This document shows positions 50,094 to 64,000 of a stretch of 64,000 bases of DNA, one piece after another. The stretch's first letter is position 1. The number at the start of each line of letters is the position of its first letter. The notes beneath the pieces are model-generated. The model was given only the letters and a program-made list of their open reading frames with translations. It searched no databases and was not told the origin of the DNA. The DNA comes from Amycolatopsis pittospori. GTDB taxonomy: Bacteria; Actinomycetota; Actinomycetes; Mycobacteriales; Pseudonocardiaceae. The position numbers and the translations under genes were made by a program. The stretch covers positions 38,155 through 102,154 of the forward strand of contig NZ_JACBXD010000026.1 of NCBI RefSeq assembly GCF_013870525.1, written 5' to 3'.

Positions 50094-50221
50094 ACCCCAA
50101 GAATACCAAAACCCGTCGAACAGGTGTTCGTAATTTTGAGCAACAACGCAAAAGATGCATTTACCACTGAAGGATGATTTCGCCACAAGCGACCGACCAC
50201 GGACAGGCATCCCGTCCAGCC

Positions 50222-50257
50222 ATCGAGGGGTAAGACGAAAGCGCCTTACCCCTCGAT
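50222..50257. terminator. Terminator of the PKS-NRPS operon
   Basis: Perfect 13-bp arms ATCGAGGGGTAAG (50222-50234) and CTTACCCCTCGAT (50245-50257) with a 10-base loop, 12 bases after the stop of the dioxygenase gene. Confidence 0.8.
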
Positions 50258-50268
50258 AGCGAGCCGGG

Positions 50269-51204
50269 TCAGGTCATCGCGACCAGGGTCCGCCGCTTAC
50301 CCGTGAACGGCTCGCGTCCGTGTGCCATCAGCATGTTGTTGATCACCATGATGTCGCCCGGCTGCCATGGGAACGCGTAGCTGACCTCGTCGTACGCCGC
50401 CTTGATCGTGGCCAGGTCCGCCTGCGGGATCGGCGAGCCGTCGGCGAAGTACGCGTTGCGGGGCAGGTCCTCCTCGGGGTACAGCTCCAGCAGCGCCTCG
50501 CTGACCTCCTCCCCCAGGCTCGAAACGTGGAACAGGTTGGCCTGGTTGAACCATACCGTCGTACCGGTGTGCGGTTCCTCCACAAAGGACGGACGCACGT
50601 GCCGTGTGCGGAGGCCCTCGTCGGTCCATTCGTACGTCTGCCCGTTGCCGGTGCAGTAATCCGCCACCACCTGACGGTCGTCGGTCTGGAACGCCTCCTG
50701 CCAGGTCAGCCCGAGGCCCTCGCGGAACGCCCGGGTGTAGGTGACGCCGCCCGCGAATCGCTCGCGCAGGTCCGGCGGCAGCAGGCGGTACATCGCGCGG
50801 CTGTCGGCGATCGGCGTCGCGCCGCCGGTTTCGGCCGCCGTGTCGCACAGGAAGAACAGGCGGTCCGGCCAGTGCGCCGAGTACGAGTTCTCGTTGTGCA
50901 TCGGGATCGACTCGGCCGGCGGGTACTCCGTCGAGGTGTAGATGTTGCCCGAGACCGCCGACCGCGGCGTCGACCGTTCCGTGTACGTCAGCAGCGAGCC
51001 GCCGATCTCCTCGGTGACCTGGTTGAACAGCGCCAGATCGGCCGGCATCCCGCGCAGCAGGATCGCGCCGTGCTCACGCAACCGGTCTTGCAGCGCTTCG
51101 CGGTGCGTGCGCACCCAGTCCAAGCCAGTGGCCGCGTACACGGTGAGCTTCGTGTGTTCGTTGCCCTCGATGTGACCGAGGTTCGCCGTGAGTTCGGCGG
51201 TCAT
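50269..51204 (-). CDS. TauD/TfdA-family Fe(II)/2-oxoglutarate dioxygenase
   Basis: A 311-residue non-haem iron oxygenase. The facial triad is likely His/Glu in SIPMHNENSYSAHWP (about residue 105) and the distal His in NNMLMAHGREPF, followed by the 2-oxoglutarate-binding Arg in GKRRTLVAM. NRPS-associated members (SyrP-type) hydroxylate the beta-carbon of an amino acid. It is the last gene of the operon, overlapping the ATP-grasp gene by four bases. Because one A domain in the operon reads as Asn, beta-hydroxylation of Asn (or of Ser or the acyl chain) is a reasonable guess. Confidence 0.88.
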   Translation of the reverse strand: MTAELTANLGHIEGNEHTKLTVYAATGLDWVRTHREALQDRLREHGAILLRGMPADLALFNQVTEEIGGSLLTYTERSTPRSAVSGNIYTSTEYPPAESIPMHNENSYSAHWPDRLFFLCDTAAETGGATPIADSRAMYRLLPPDLRERFAGGVTYTRAFREGLGLTWQEAFQTDDRQVVADYCTGNGQTYEWTDEGLRTRHVRPSFVEEPHTGTTVWFNQANLFHVSSLGEEVSEALLELYPEEDLPRNAYFADGSPIPQADLATIKAAYDEVSYAFPWQPGDIMVINNMLMAHGREPFTGKRRTLVAMT

Positions 51205-52478
51205 GACTCCTCCAGTTCGAATCGGATCAGCTTGGCGGCCTCGGCGTGCAGCGCGGCGAGGTCTTCGGTGTCGGCGAAACCCGCGGCGAGCACGTTCACC
51301 GCGTAGATCTCCTGGTCGTCGGTGAGCAGCTGGCCGGGGCGCACGATCGTGACGACCTCCAGGACCTCGGGCAGGTCGGCGACCTCGTCGGTGCCCTCGA
51401 CGCGGACCAGCCGCCCGGTGCCCTCGGCGTAGAAGATCAGGTAGCCCACCGGTACCGGCAAACCCACACCTCGCGGGGGCGATGGTGTGCCCAGTGCCAG
51501 CGACACGGCCTCGGCGATGACATCGATGCCGGTCGCGAGTTTCAGCAGCACCGGCTGGGCACCACCGGCCGGACGACCCGCGTTCACCTCGACGATCGCC
51601 GGGCCCAGCTCGGCGTCGTCGATCAGCTCGAGGTGGGCGCAGGTGTTGTCCAGGCCCAGCGCGAGCGCGGCGGCCGTCGCCGCCGCGAACAGCCGTTCGG
51701 TGTCCTTTTCGGACAGTTCGAGCGGTGGGCAGACCATGCCCAGCTCGAACTTGCGCTCGTCGATCAGCGGCTTCTCCACGACGGCCACCGGCTCCGCGAC
51801 ACCGTCGCGCACCAGGACGTCGACCGCGTACTCCGGGCCACGCAGCAGACCTTCCACGAGGAACACCTTCAGCGGGTCGATCGGCGAGGGCCCACCACCG
51901 ACGAGCCGGTGGTACCGGACGTCCTCCGAAAGCGGCAATCGCTCGGCCAGCAGCCGGTACGCGGCCGCCAACTCGTCCACAGTGGACACCGTGTGCACGA
52001 GATTGCTCGCCGCGCCGTTCACCGGCTTGACGATCGCCGGGAGCCCGACAGCCGAAGCGACCGACTCCGCCTCGGACTCGGCGGAGATCAGCGCGCAGCG
52101 CGGCCCAGGCAACCCGGCCGCGGCCAGCGTCTGCCGGACCGCGAACTTGTTGTGCGTCACGGTGAACACCGACGCCGGGCAACGCGCGACGCCGAGCAGC
52201 TCGGCCGCACGCGCGACGCTCGCGATGATCCCCTCGGCGGCGGTCACCACCCCGGCAGGGCGGGCGTTCCGTGCCCGGATCGCCTCGGCCACGGCTTCGG
52301 CGTCACGGACGTCGTCGACGACGACGAGGCCGTCCACCAGTTCCGCCATCCGTGCCTGCTCGGCCGGTTCCAGGGGCTGCGTGACCAGCTCGACCCCCAG
52401 CCCGGTCGCGCGCACGGCGGCCGCGAAGTCGGCGATCCACTGCCCTGCGGTCTCGCAGACAACGAACGCGGTGTTCAC
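51201..52478 (-). CDS. ATP-grasp enzyme, copy 2 of a tandem pair
   Basis: A 425-residue ATP-grasp carboxylate-amine ligase-like protein. An N-terminal Rossmann-like domain is followed by the ATP-binding loop AIVKPVNGAASNLVHTV, the acidic metal-binding stretch AIVEVNAGRPAGG, and a C-terminal lid ending FADTEDLAALHAEAAKLIRF. It is clearly a paralogue of the next gene (same loops, same C-terminal motif). The GTG start overlaps the upstream stop (GTGA). Such enzymes join a carboxylate to an amine with ATP, so it could add an amino acid to the peptide or make a dipeptide precursor. Confidence 0.88.
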   Translation of the reverse strand: MNTAFVVCETAGQWIADFAAAVRATGLGVELVTQPLEPAEQARMAELVDGLVVVDDVRDAEAVAEAIRARNARPAGVVTAAEGIIASVARAAELLGVARCPASVFTVTHNKFAVRQTLAAAGLPGPRCALISAESEAESVASAVGLPAIVKPVNGAASNLVHTVSTVDELAAAYRLLAERLPLSEDVRYHRLVGGGPSPIDPLKVFLVEGLLRGPEYAVDVLVRDGVAEPVAVVEKPLIDERKFELGMVCPPLELSEKDTERLFAAATAAALALGLDNTCAHLELIDDAELGPAIVEVNAGRPAGGAQPVLLKLATGIDVIAEAVSLALGTPSPPRGVGLPVPVGYLIFYAEGTGRLVRVEGTDEVADLPEVLEVVTIVRPGQLLTDDQEIYAVNVLAAGFADTEDLAALHAEAAKLIRFELEES

Positions 52479-53742
52479 ACGTCCTCCAGTTCCAGCCGGA
52501 CGAGCTTGCTCGCCTCCGCGTGCAGGGCGGCGAGGTCGTCGTGATCGGCGAACCCGGCCACGACGAGGTTGACCGCGTAGGTCTCCTGTTCGTCGGTGAG
52601 CACCTGCCCGGGCGAGACGGTGGTGACGACGTCGATCACCTCCGGCAGCTCGGCGATCTCGTCGAGCCCGTTGATGCTCGTCAACCGGCCCGAACCGGTC
52701 GCGTAGAGGATCAGCATGCCCAGCGGGATCGGCAGTTTCGCGGGTTCCCGCACCGGCGGCGGAGCGCCCACCGCGAGCGCCGCCAGCTCGGCGAACACGT
52801 CGATGCCGGTGCGCAGCTTCGCCAGCAGCGGCATGATCGACCCGGCGGGCCTGCCCGCGTTGACCTCGACGATCGTCGGACCGCGGTCGGCGTCGTCGAT
52901 CAGCTCGACGTGGGCGCAGGTGTTGTCGAGACCCAGTGCCCGGACGGCGGCGACGGCCGCCGCGGTGACCAGTCCGGCCCGGTCGCCGGTGAGCCCGGCG
53001 GGCGGGCACGACAGCGCCAGTTCGAACTTCTTCTCGTCGATCAGCGGCTTGTCGAGGATCTCGACCGGTTCGGCGACCCCGTCACGAACGAGCACGTCCA
53101 CCGCGTACTCCGGGCCGTCCAGGAACGCTTCGACGAGGAACGTCGTCGAAGGATCCAATGTCCCCAGTGGACGGTGGTAGCGCGGATCAGCGGACTCGGG
53201 CAGCCGTGCGGCCAGCAGCTCGTACGCGGACGCCAGTTCGTCCACAGTGGACACCGTGCGGACGAGATTGCTGCCCGCGCCGTTGACCGGTTTGACGATC
53301 GCCGGGAGCCCGACCGCCGAGGCCACCGACTCCGCCTCGTCGGCCGACGAGATCAGAGCGTGAGCGGGTCCGGGCAGCCCGGCCGCGGCGAGGGCCTCCC
53401 GGACGGCGAACTTGTTCGCGCACAAGGCGAACACCGACGCCGGACAGCGCTCCACCCCGAGCAGCTCCGCGGCGCGGGCGGTGCTCGCGATGGCACCGTC
53501 CGAGCCGGTGAAGATGCCGGCCAACGCGCCGCCGTCGATCTCACGGACCTTCTCCGCGACGGCTTCCGGGTCGTGGACGTCGTCGAGCGCGACGACCTCG
53601 TCCACCACGCCGGCCAGCGTGGCCCGCTCGGCCTCGTCCATCGGCGGGGCGAGCAGCACCACGCGATGCCCGGCCGCCCGCAGCGTCGGCGCGACCTCGC
53701 CGACCCAGTGCCCGCGGGCCTCCCTGATCAGCACCGCCGTGC

Positions 53743-53746
<4 letters not shown>
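52475..53746 (-). CDS. ATP-grasp enzyme, copy 1 of a tandem pair
   Basis: A 423-residue ATP-grasp protein. It has the ATP loop AIVKPVNGAGSNLVRTV, the acidic centre TIVEVNAGRPAGS and a C-terminus FADHDDLAALHAEASKLVRL nearly identical to its neighbour. The N-terminal domains have diverged more, suggesting different acceptor substrates after duplication. It overlaps the NRPS stop by four bases. In NRPS operons ATP-grasp ligases often provide an extra amide bond or a non-proteinogenic dipeptide. Confidence 0.88.
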
Positions 53747-59171
<5,425 letters not shown>

Positions 59172-59175
<4 letters not shown>

Positions 59176-62100
59176 GAGAGCTCGCCTTCGGCCAGCTGGC
59201 GCTGGACCTCTTCGTCGCTGAGCTGGTCGAGGTCCTCGGCGAGCCGCCGCTCGATCTCGGCGGCGAGCTCGGCGACGGTGGTGAAGGAGAACAGCCCCCG
59301 CACCGGGATGTCGACGTCGACCTGCTTACGGAGCCGGGCCATCGCGCGGATCGCCAGCAGCGAGTTGCCGCCGCGGGCGAAGAAGTCGTCGTGCACACCG
59401 AGGTCGCCGATGTCGAGCAGCTCGCCGAGCACCTCGGCGACGAGTTCTTCGGCCGCGGTCCGGGGTGCGACGTACGCCGGCGCCCCGCCGGGTTCTGGAT
59501 CCGGCAGCGCGGCCCGGTCGAGCTTGCCGCTGGCCGCCATCGGCAGCGCGTCGAGCGTCACGAACCGGGTCGGCACCAGGTATTCCGGCAACGTCTTCCG
59601 CAGGGCCTCGGCCACCCCGTCGACGCTGCCGACGACATAACCGACGAGCGTCTCGCCACGTACCGCCACGGCCGCGTCCCGCACTTCCGGCAGCTCGCGC
59701 AGCGCCGCCTCGACCTCGCCGGGCTCGATGCGGTAGCCGCGCAGCTTCACCTGCTCGTCGATGCGGCCGAGGTAGTCGAGTGTGCCGTCGCGGCGCCAGC
59801 GGACGAGGTCGCCGGTCGCGTACATCCGGCCGAACGGGCCCTCGGCGAACTTCCCGGCGGTCAGGTCCGGCAGCCCGAGGTAGCCGCGGGCAAGCTGCGA
59901 CCCGGCGACGAACAGCTCGCCCGGGACGCCCGGCGGCACCGGCTGCCGCCGCCCGTCGAGGACGTACACGCGGGTGCCGGGCACCGGACGGCCGATCGGG
60001 ACCGGTCCGGACGGCGGCTCGTCCCCGGGTTCGATCCGGTGCACGACGCAGCCGACCGTGGCCTCGGTCGGGCCGTACTCGTTGACGACGAGCGTGCCGG
60101 GATGCCGTTCCCGCCACGGCTGAACGGCTTCGGCGGTCAGTGCTTCGCCACCTAGCACCAGCTCGCCCGTCGGGAACAGTTCCTCGGCGAGGACGGCGAG
60201 GTGTGTCGGGGTCGCCTTGACGAAGGTCGGGTGGCCGCCGTCGACCACCGCGCCCCCGGCGGTGAGAGTGCCGAGCAGCGTCGTCACGGTGAGGTCGAAC
60301 GACGGCGACGTGTGCAGCAACGCCCGACCGGCCAGACCGGGGTATGCCTCACGCGCCCACGCCAGGTACGTGTCGACGGCCCGATGCTCGACCTCGACGC
60401 CCTTGGGGCGCCCGGTCGAGCCCGACGTGTAGATCACGTAGGCGACGTCGCCCGGCCCTGCCGCCGGTTCGGGGTCTTCGGTGGCCGCGGCGGACCACTC
60501 GGCCGGGTCGTCCAGGGCCAGCGTCTTGGAGTCCACTGTGGACTCTCCGGTGACCAGCACGAACGGGGCGCCCGCGTCGGCGAGGATCAGCGCCTGCCGG
60601 GGAGCCGGGTTGGCCGGGTCGAGCGGGACGTAGGCCGCGCCGCTCTTCAGCACCCCGAGAACGCCGGTCAGCAGGTCCGCCGAGTTCGGCACGCAGACGC
60701 CGACGACGGTGCCGGGACCGGTGCCCAGCTCGCGCAGCCGGTGCGCGACGCGGTTGGCTCGCGCGTTCAACTCCGCGTACGTCAGGCGAACCCCGCCGAA
60801 GTCGACGGCGGGCGCGTCCGGGGTCCGCCGCACCTGGTCCTCGAACCGGGCGGACACGGTCTTCTCGTCCGAAGTGGACGATTCCGGCGGGTTCCACCCG
60901 GTCAGGACCAGCTCCCGCTCGGCGTCCGACAGCAGCGGCAGATCCGCGATCGGCCGAGCCGGATCTGCCAGCGCCGCGGTCAGCAGCCGCAGGTACCGCT
61001 CGGCCACGGCTTCGGCGGTCTCGCGGTCGAACAGGTCGGTGCGGTAGACGAGCCTGCCTTCCACGGCGGCCAGGTCGATCGCGATGTCGTCCTTCGCGGT
61101 GGCCGAACGGACCGGCTCCAGCCCCGAGTCGGGCAGGAAGTTGAACCCGAGCTGATACAGCGCCTGCACGCCGGGGTCGCGCTCGGCCCCGACCGCTTCG
61201 GTGACCGCCTGGAACGGCACCTGGCTGTGGTCGATCGCCTCCAGCAGCGTGGTCCGGACCCGGGCGACCAGTTCGGCGAACGCGGGTGCGCCCGAGCAGT
61301 CGACGCGCACGGCCATCTGGTTGACGAACATGCCGATCAGATCGGCCAGCTCGGGCAGGTCACGACCGGCGACCGGGACGCCGACGACGACGTCGTCCAC
61401 TCTGGACAGTCGCGACAGGAGCGCCGCGTAGCCGGCCAGCAGCACCATGAACGGTGACGCCGACAGCTCCCGGCCCAGCTCGCCGACCCGGTCGATCAGT
61501 CCGTCCGGGAGGGCGAAGTCCACCTGGTCACCGGCGAACGTCAGCTCCGACGGCCGTGGCCGGTCGGTGGGCAGGCTGTGCACCGGCGGCAGCCCGGCGA
61601 GCTGAGTCCGCCAGTAGTCCAGCTGCTCACCGGCTGTTTCGAGCTGCCCACGCTGCCAAGCCGAGTAGTCCGGGTACTGGATGGCCGGCTCGGGCAGCTT
61701 CGGCTCGCGGCCCTCGAACACGGCGTCGCACGCCTCGCCCAGCTCGGACCTCAGCACCAGCACCGACCCGCCGTCGAACACGGTGTGGTGCACGACGAAC
61801 GTGAGCACCCACTCGTCGTCGGCCAGCCAGCACAACTGGGCCCGCCACGGCGGCGGCGAGTCGAGCGGGATGGCGCCGCGCAGGAGCGCGCCGACGAGTT
61901 CGGCGAGCCGGGCGTCTCGGGCGTCGGCGGACAGTTCCCGCAGGTCGTGCACCTCGGGCTCGATCGGTACCTCGGCGTGCACCACCTGCATGAGCGCGCC
62001 ACCGTCCATGCGGAACGACGTGCGCAGCGCCTCGTGCCGCCCGACGACGATGCCGAGCGCGGTACGCCACTGGGCCGCGGTCAGCGGACGGTTCAACCGG

Positions 62101-62210
62101 GCCCGGCAATGCAGGTTGTAGACCGGGGACGCCGGGTCGAGCTGGCCGGACAGCCAGATCCGCTCCTGGCCGAACGAGGCCGGGAACGTCCATTCCTTCG
62201 TGTCGCTCAT
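59172..62210 (-). CDS. NRPS module C-A(Asn)-T
   Basis: A 1012-residue module. C domain ~10-450 (VVHHTVFDGGS). A domain ~460-900 with VIYTSGSTGRPKGV, NEYGPTEATVG, YATGDL, KLRGYRIEPGEVE and ASGKLDRAALPD. T domain around FARGGNSLLAIR (Ser ~950), then a short helical C-terminal tail (DQLSDEEVQRQLAEGEL), possibly a docking element. The A-domain positions read D-L-T-K-V-G-E-V-G-K, very close to known asparagine codes. The C domain would accept the acyl chain from the upstream PKS ACP. The start ATG 62210 has AGGA nearby; the ORF extension to 62300 runs through a hairpin and is rejected. Confidence 0.93.
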
Positions 62211-62261
62211 GATTTCCTGTTCAGAGAGAGGTCGAGCGTGGGTGAGGCGTGGGTCCCTGTG

Positions 62262-62307
62262 GTCGTGAGTGGCGTTTCGGGTTAGAACCCGAAACGCCAC
62301 TCACGAC
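62262..62307. repeat. 46-nt REP-like hairpin (copy 2), inside the PKS-NRPS operon
   Basis: Same element as at 16353-16398, here with left arm GTCGTGAGTGGCGTTTCGGG and the T-A version of the compensatory pair. It occupies much of the 109-bp gap between the PKS stop and the NRPS start. It could attenuate transcription or stabilise a processed mRNA end. Confidence 0.75.
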
Positions 62308-62319
62308 CCACCGCACGGC

Positions 62320-64000
62320 TCAGCGCTCGAGCTTCGGGATGGTGGTCCGGGCGGGTTCGGCGGGCGCCTCGGCCTTGTCGGCGCGCAGCTCCTCGATCCG
62401 CTCGACCAGAGTGGCCACAGTGGACGCTTCGAACAGCGTCTTCATCGCCAGCCGTGTACCGGTGGCCTTGCGCACCTGGGCGATGAGCTGGATGGCGACC
62501 AGCGAGTTGCCGCCGAGGGCGAAGAAGTCGTCGTGGACGCCGATCTTCTCCACGCCGAGCAGCTCGGTCCACTGGCGGGCGATCTCGGCCTCCAGGTCGG
62601 TGCGCGGGGCGACGTAGTCGTCCTCCGACACCCTCACCGGCGCTTCGTCGGGTTCGTCCAGTTCCTCGACGCTCACCCGATGCTCCATCAGTTCCCGCAC
62701 CGGGAGGGTGCTGATCACCACCTGCCCGCCGAGACCGGGAGCCAGCGCTCGGACGAACGCCTCGGCGCCGTCCACCGGCCGGATCCCGGTCGACGTCGAC
62801 ACGGTGGCGACAGCGTCCACTGTGGACACTGGGGCCGCCGTGGTCAGGCCGCCGCCGACGGCGTCCTGATCGACCTGGCGCAGCACGAAGTCCTCGATCG
62901 TGACGAGCACGCGGCCGGTCTCGTCGCACAGCGAGAGGTCGGCCGCCACCACCTGGTCGCCGCCGGAGTCGCGGTAGCGCAGGTGGCTGCGGAAACTCGC
63001 CGGGAGCACGTCGTGCACGACGATCCGGCCGTAGCTCATCGGCAGGTACGTTCCGCTCCCCCGGCCGCGGCCGAACGCGGTCGCGACGTCCAGCAGTGCC
63101 GGGTGCAGTCCCCAGGCGCCGACGTCACCCGCCGCCGCGTCGGGAGCCTTGATCGTGGCCAGCTCCTCCTGCGCGCCGATGCGGTGTTCGCGCAGCGCCG
63201 CCCAGCGCGGCCCGAAGGTGACCATGCTGGTGCGGCCGGTACCGAAGCCGTTCCCGTCGTCGATCGGCTCGGTCCGCCCGGTCACCGCCTCGATGTCCAC
63301 AGTGGACTCCGACCCGGCCGCGACCCATCCGGCGGATCCGCGCACATGGGTCCGGCTCGCGCCGGCGACGTGACTGGTCACCGTGAAGTCGTCGCCGTCG
63401 AACTCCACGCGGTACTCCGCGGTGGCGCCGTCCGGGACGCCGAACGGTTCCAGGAACGCGACGTCCCGCAGCTCGACGACGTGCGAGTCACCGGGCTTCG
63501 GCAGCGCCGCGGCCACCGCCGCGCGGACGGTCTCCAGGTGTCCCGTGCCCGGCACCACCGGCACCCCGGCGATCCGGTGCTCGTCGAGCAGCCAGTGCGT
63601 GGCCGCCGAGACGAGCCCGTGCGCGCCGTCCTCGGTGCGCGTGGTGAGCACCGGGTGTTCGACCGGGCCGAGCGCCCGCGACCGGGCGGTGCGGATCGTG
63701 GTCGGCGCGGCTACCTCCGCGGCCATACCGACCTCGTCCCAGCCACCCCAGGCATGCGAGACCAGCCGCGCCCGCCAGCCATGGCCGCCCCGCGCGTAGG
63801 CGTCGAGGAAGTTGTTGGCGGCGCAGTAGTCGACCTGCCCGATGCCGCCGACCACCGCGGTGATCGACGAGCACAGCGCGACGAAGTCCATCGGCAGGTC
63901 GGCGAACGCCTCGGCGAGAGCCAGCGTTCCGGCGATCTTCGGGGCCAGCACCGCTTCGGCCGCCGCACGCTCCTTCACCTCGGCGACGCCGCCGCCGGGC
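62320..64000 (-). CDS. Type I polyketide synthase, C-terminal part: KR-DH-ACP (5' end beyond window)
   Basis: About 560 residues are visible; the frame is open to the right edge, so KS/AT and the start are outside. In order: the end of a ketoreductase (DFVALCSSITAVVGGIGQVD then YCAANNFLDAYA, giving Ser-Tyr-Asn), a dehydratase (HRIAGVPVVPGTGH matching HxxxGxxxxP, and LHPALLDVA with the second catalytic Asp), a linker with GIRPVDGAEAF, and an ACP with DDFFALGGNSLVAIQ. KR placed before DH is unlike the usual DH-ER-KR order. It is the most upstream visible gene of the minus-strand operon and should supply an acyl (enoyl or hydroxyacyl) group to the Asn module. Confidence 0.9.
   Translation of the reverse strand, partial: PGGGVAEVKERAAAEAVLAPKIAGTLALAEAFADLPMDFVALCSSITAVVGGIGQVDYCAANNFLDAYARGGHGWRARLVSHAWGGWDEVGMAAEVAAPTTIRTARSRALGPVEHPVLTTRTEDGAHGLVSAATHWLLDEHRIAGVPVVPGTGHLETVRAAVAAALPKPGDSHVVELRDVAFLEPFGVPDGATAEYRVEFDGDDFTVTSHVAGASRTHVRGSAGWVAAGSESTVDIEAVTGRTEPIDDGNGFGTGRTSMVTFGPRWAALREHRIGAQEELATIKAPDAAAGDVGAWGLHPALLDVATAFGRGRGSGTYLPMSYGRIVVHDVLPASFRSHLRYRDSGGDQVVAADLSLCDETGRVLVTIEDFVLRQVDQDAVGGGLTTAAPVSTVDAVATVSTSTGIRPVDGAEAFVRALAPGLGGQVVISTLPVRELMEHRVSVEELDEPDEAPVRVSEDDYVAPRTDLEAEIARQWTELLGVEKIGVHDDFFALGGNSLVAIQLIAQVRKATGTRLAMKTLFEASTVATLVERIEELRADKAEAPAEPARTTIPKLER

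Overview
The window is high-GC actinobacterial DNA, most likely from Amycolatopsis or a close relative in the Pseudonocardiaceae. The evidence is a mycobacterial-style thrS-HIT-pgsA-patA-pimA phosphatidylinositol mannoside block, an EF-G2-type factor, an EspG-like protein, an SsgA/SsgB-like protein, F420-type enzymes, a glycopeptide-type glycosyltransferase and an NRPS/PKS operon. Identification rests on reading translations and motifs by eye; no database search was run.

Region by region. 1-6.5 kb: the 3' part of a large LuxR regulator, an XRE / ImmA-IrrE metallopeptidase / polytopic membrane protein operon, two secreted proteins and a frameshifted remnant of a third. 6.5-19.9 kb: mostly core genes. 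These are pdxS, a Tat-type FAD oxidase, an EF-G2 homologue, an XdhC-domain protein, and the conserved PIM block interrupted by a divergent marR/yceI pair; a nitroreductase behind thrS carries the same operator as yceI. 20-23.7 kb: a polyprenyl-phosphate sugar transferase, a long non-coding stretch, tRNA-Val(CAC), an SsgA-family gene and a tRNA Gly-Cys-Val cluster.

24.1-31.7 kb: a tightly coupled seven-gene operon of unknown product. It encodes a PLP fold-II-like enzyme, a Fem/GNAT-like acyltransferase, a split ThDP decarboxylase, an MFS exporter, an LLM oxidoreductase and an asparagine synthetase. It lies between the tRNA cluster and a 168-bp MITE-like element.

32-50 kb: two two-component systems, a DUF2079 membrane protein, an isolated EspG-like gene, a stand-alone glycopeptide-type glycosyltransferase, secreted phospholipase A2 and EEP-nuclease lipoprotein genes, a TetR-controlled SDR / F420-type reductase operon, an amidase and a DUF222-HNH protein.

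50.3-64 kb (minus strand, running off the right edge): a PKS-NRPS operon. In order of transcription it encodes a PKS ending KR-DH-ACP; a C-A-T module whose specificity residues read as Asn; a C-A-T-TE-MFS fusion whose A domain reads as Ser and whose TE has cysteine as nucleophile; two paralogous ATP-grasp enzymes; and a TauD-type dioxygenase. This is the most interesting part of the window: a Ser-loading terminal module with a Cys thioesterase suggests unusual release chemistry (a strained lactone is one hypothesis), with export built into the same polypeptide.

Two kinds of repeat cut across the gene layout. A 46-nt hairpin occurs twice with a compensatory base-pair change, and an 11-bp palindrome (TCCACAGTGGA) occurs at least 11 times in coding and non-coding DNA.
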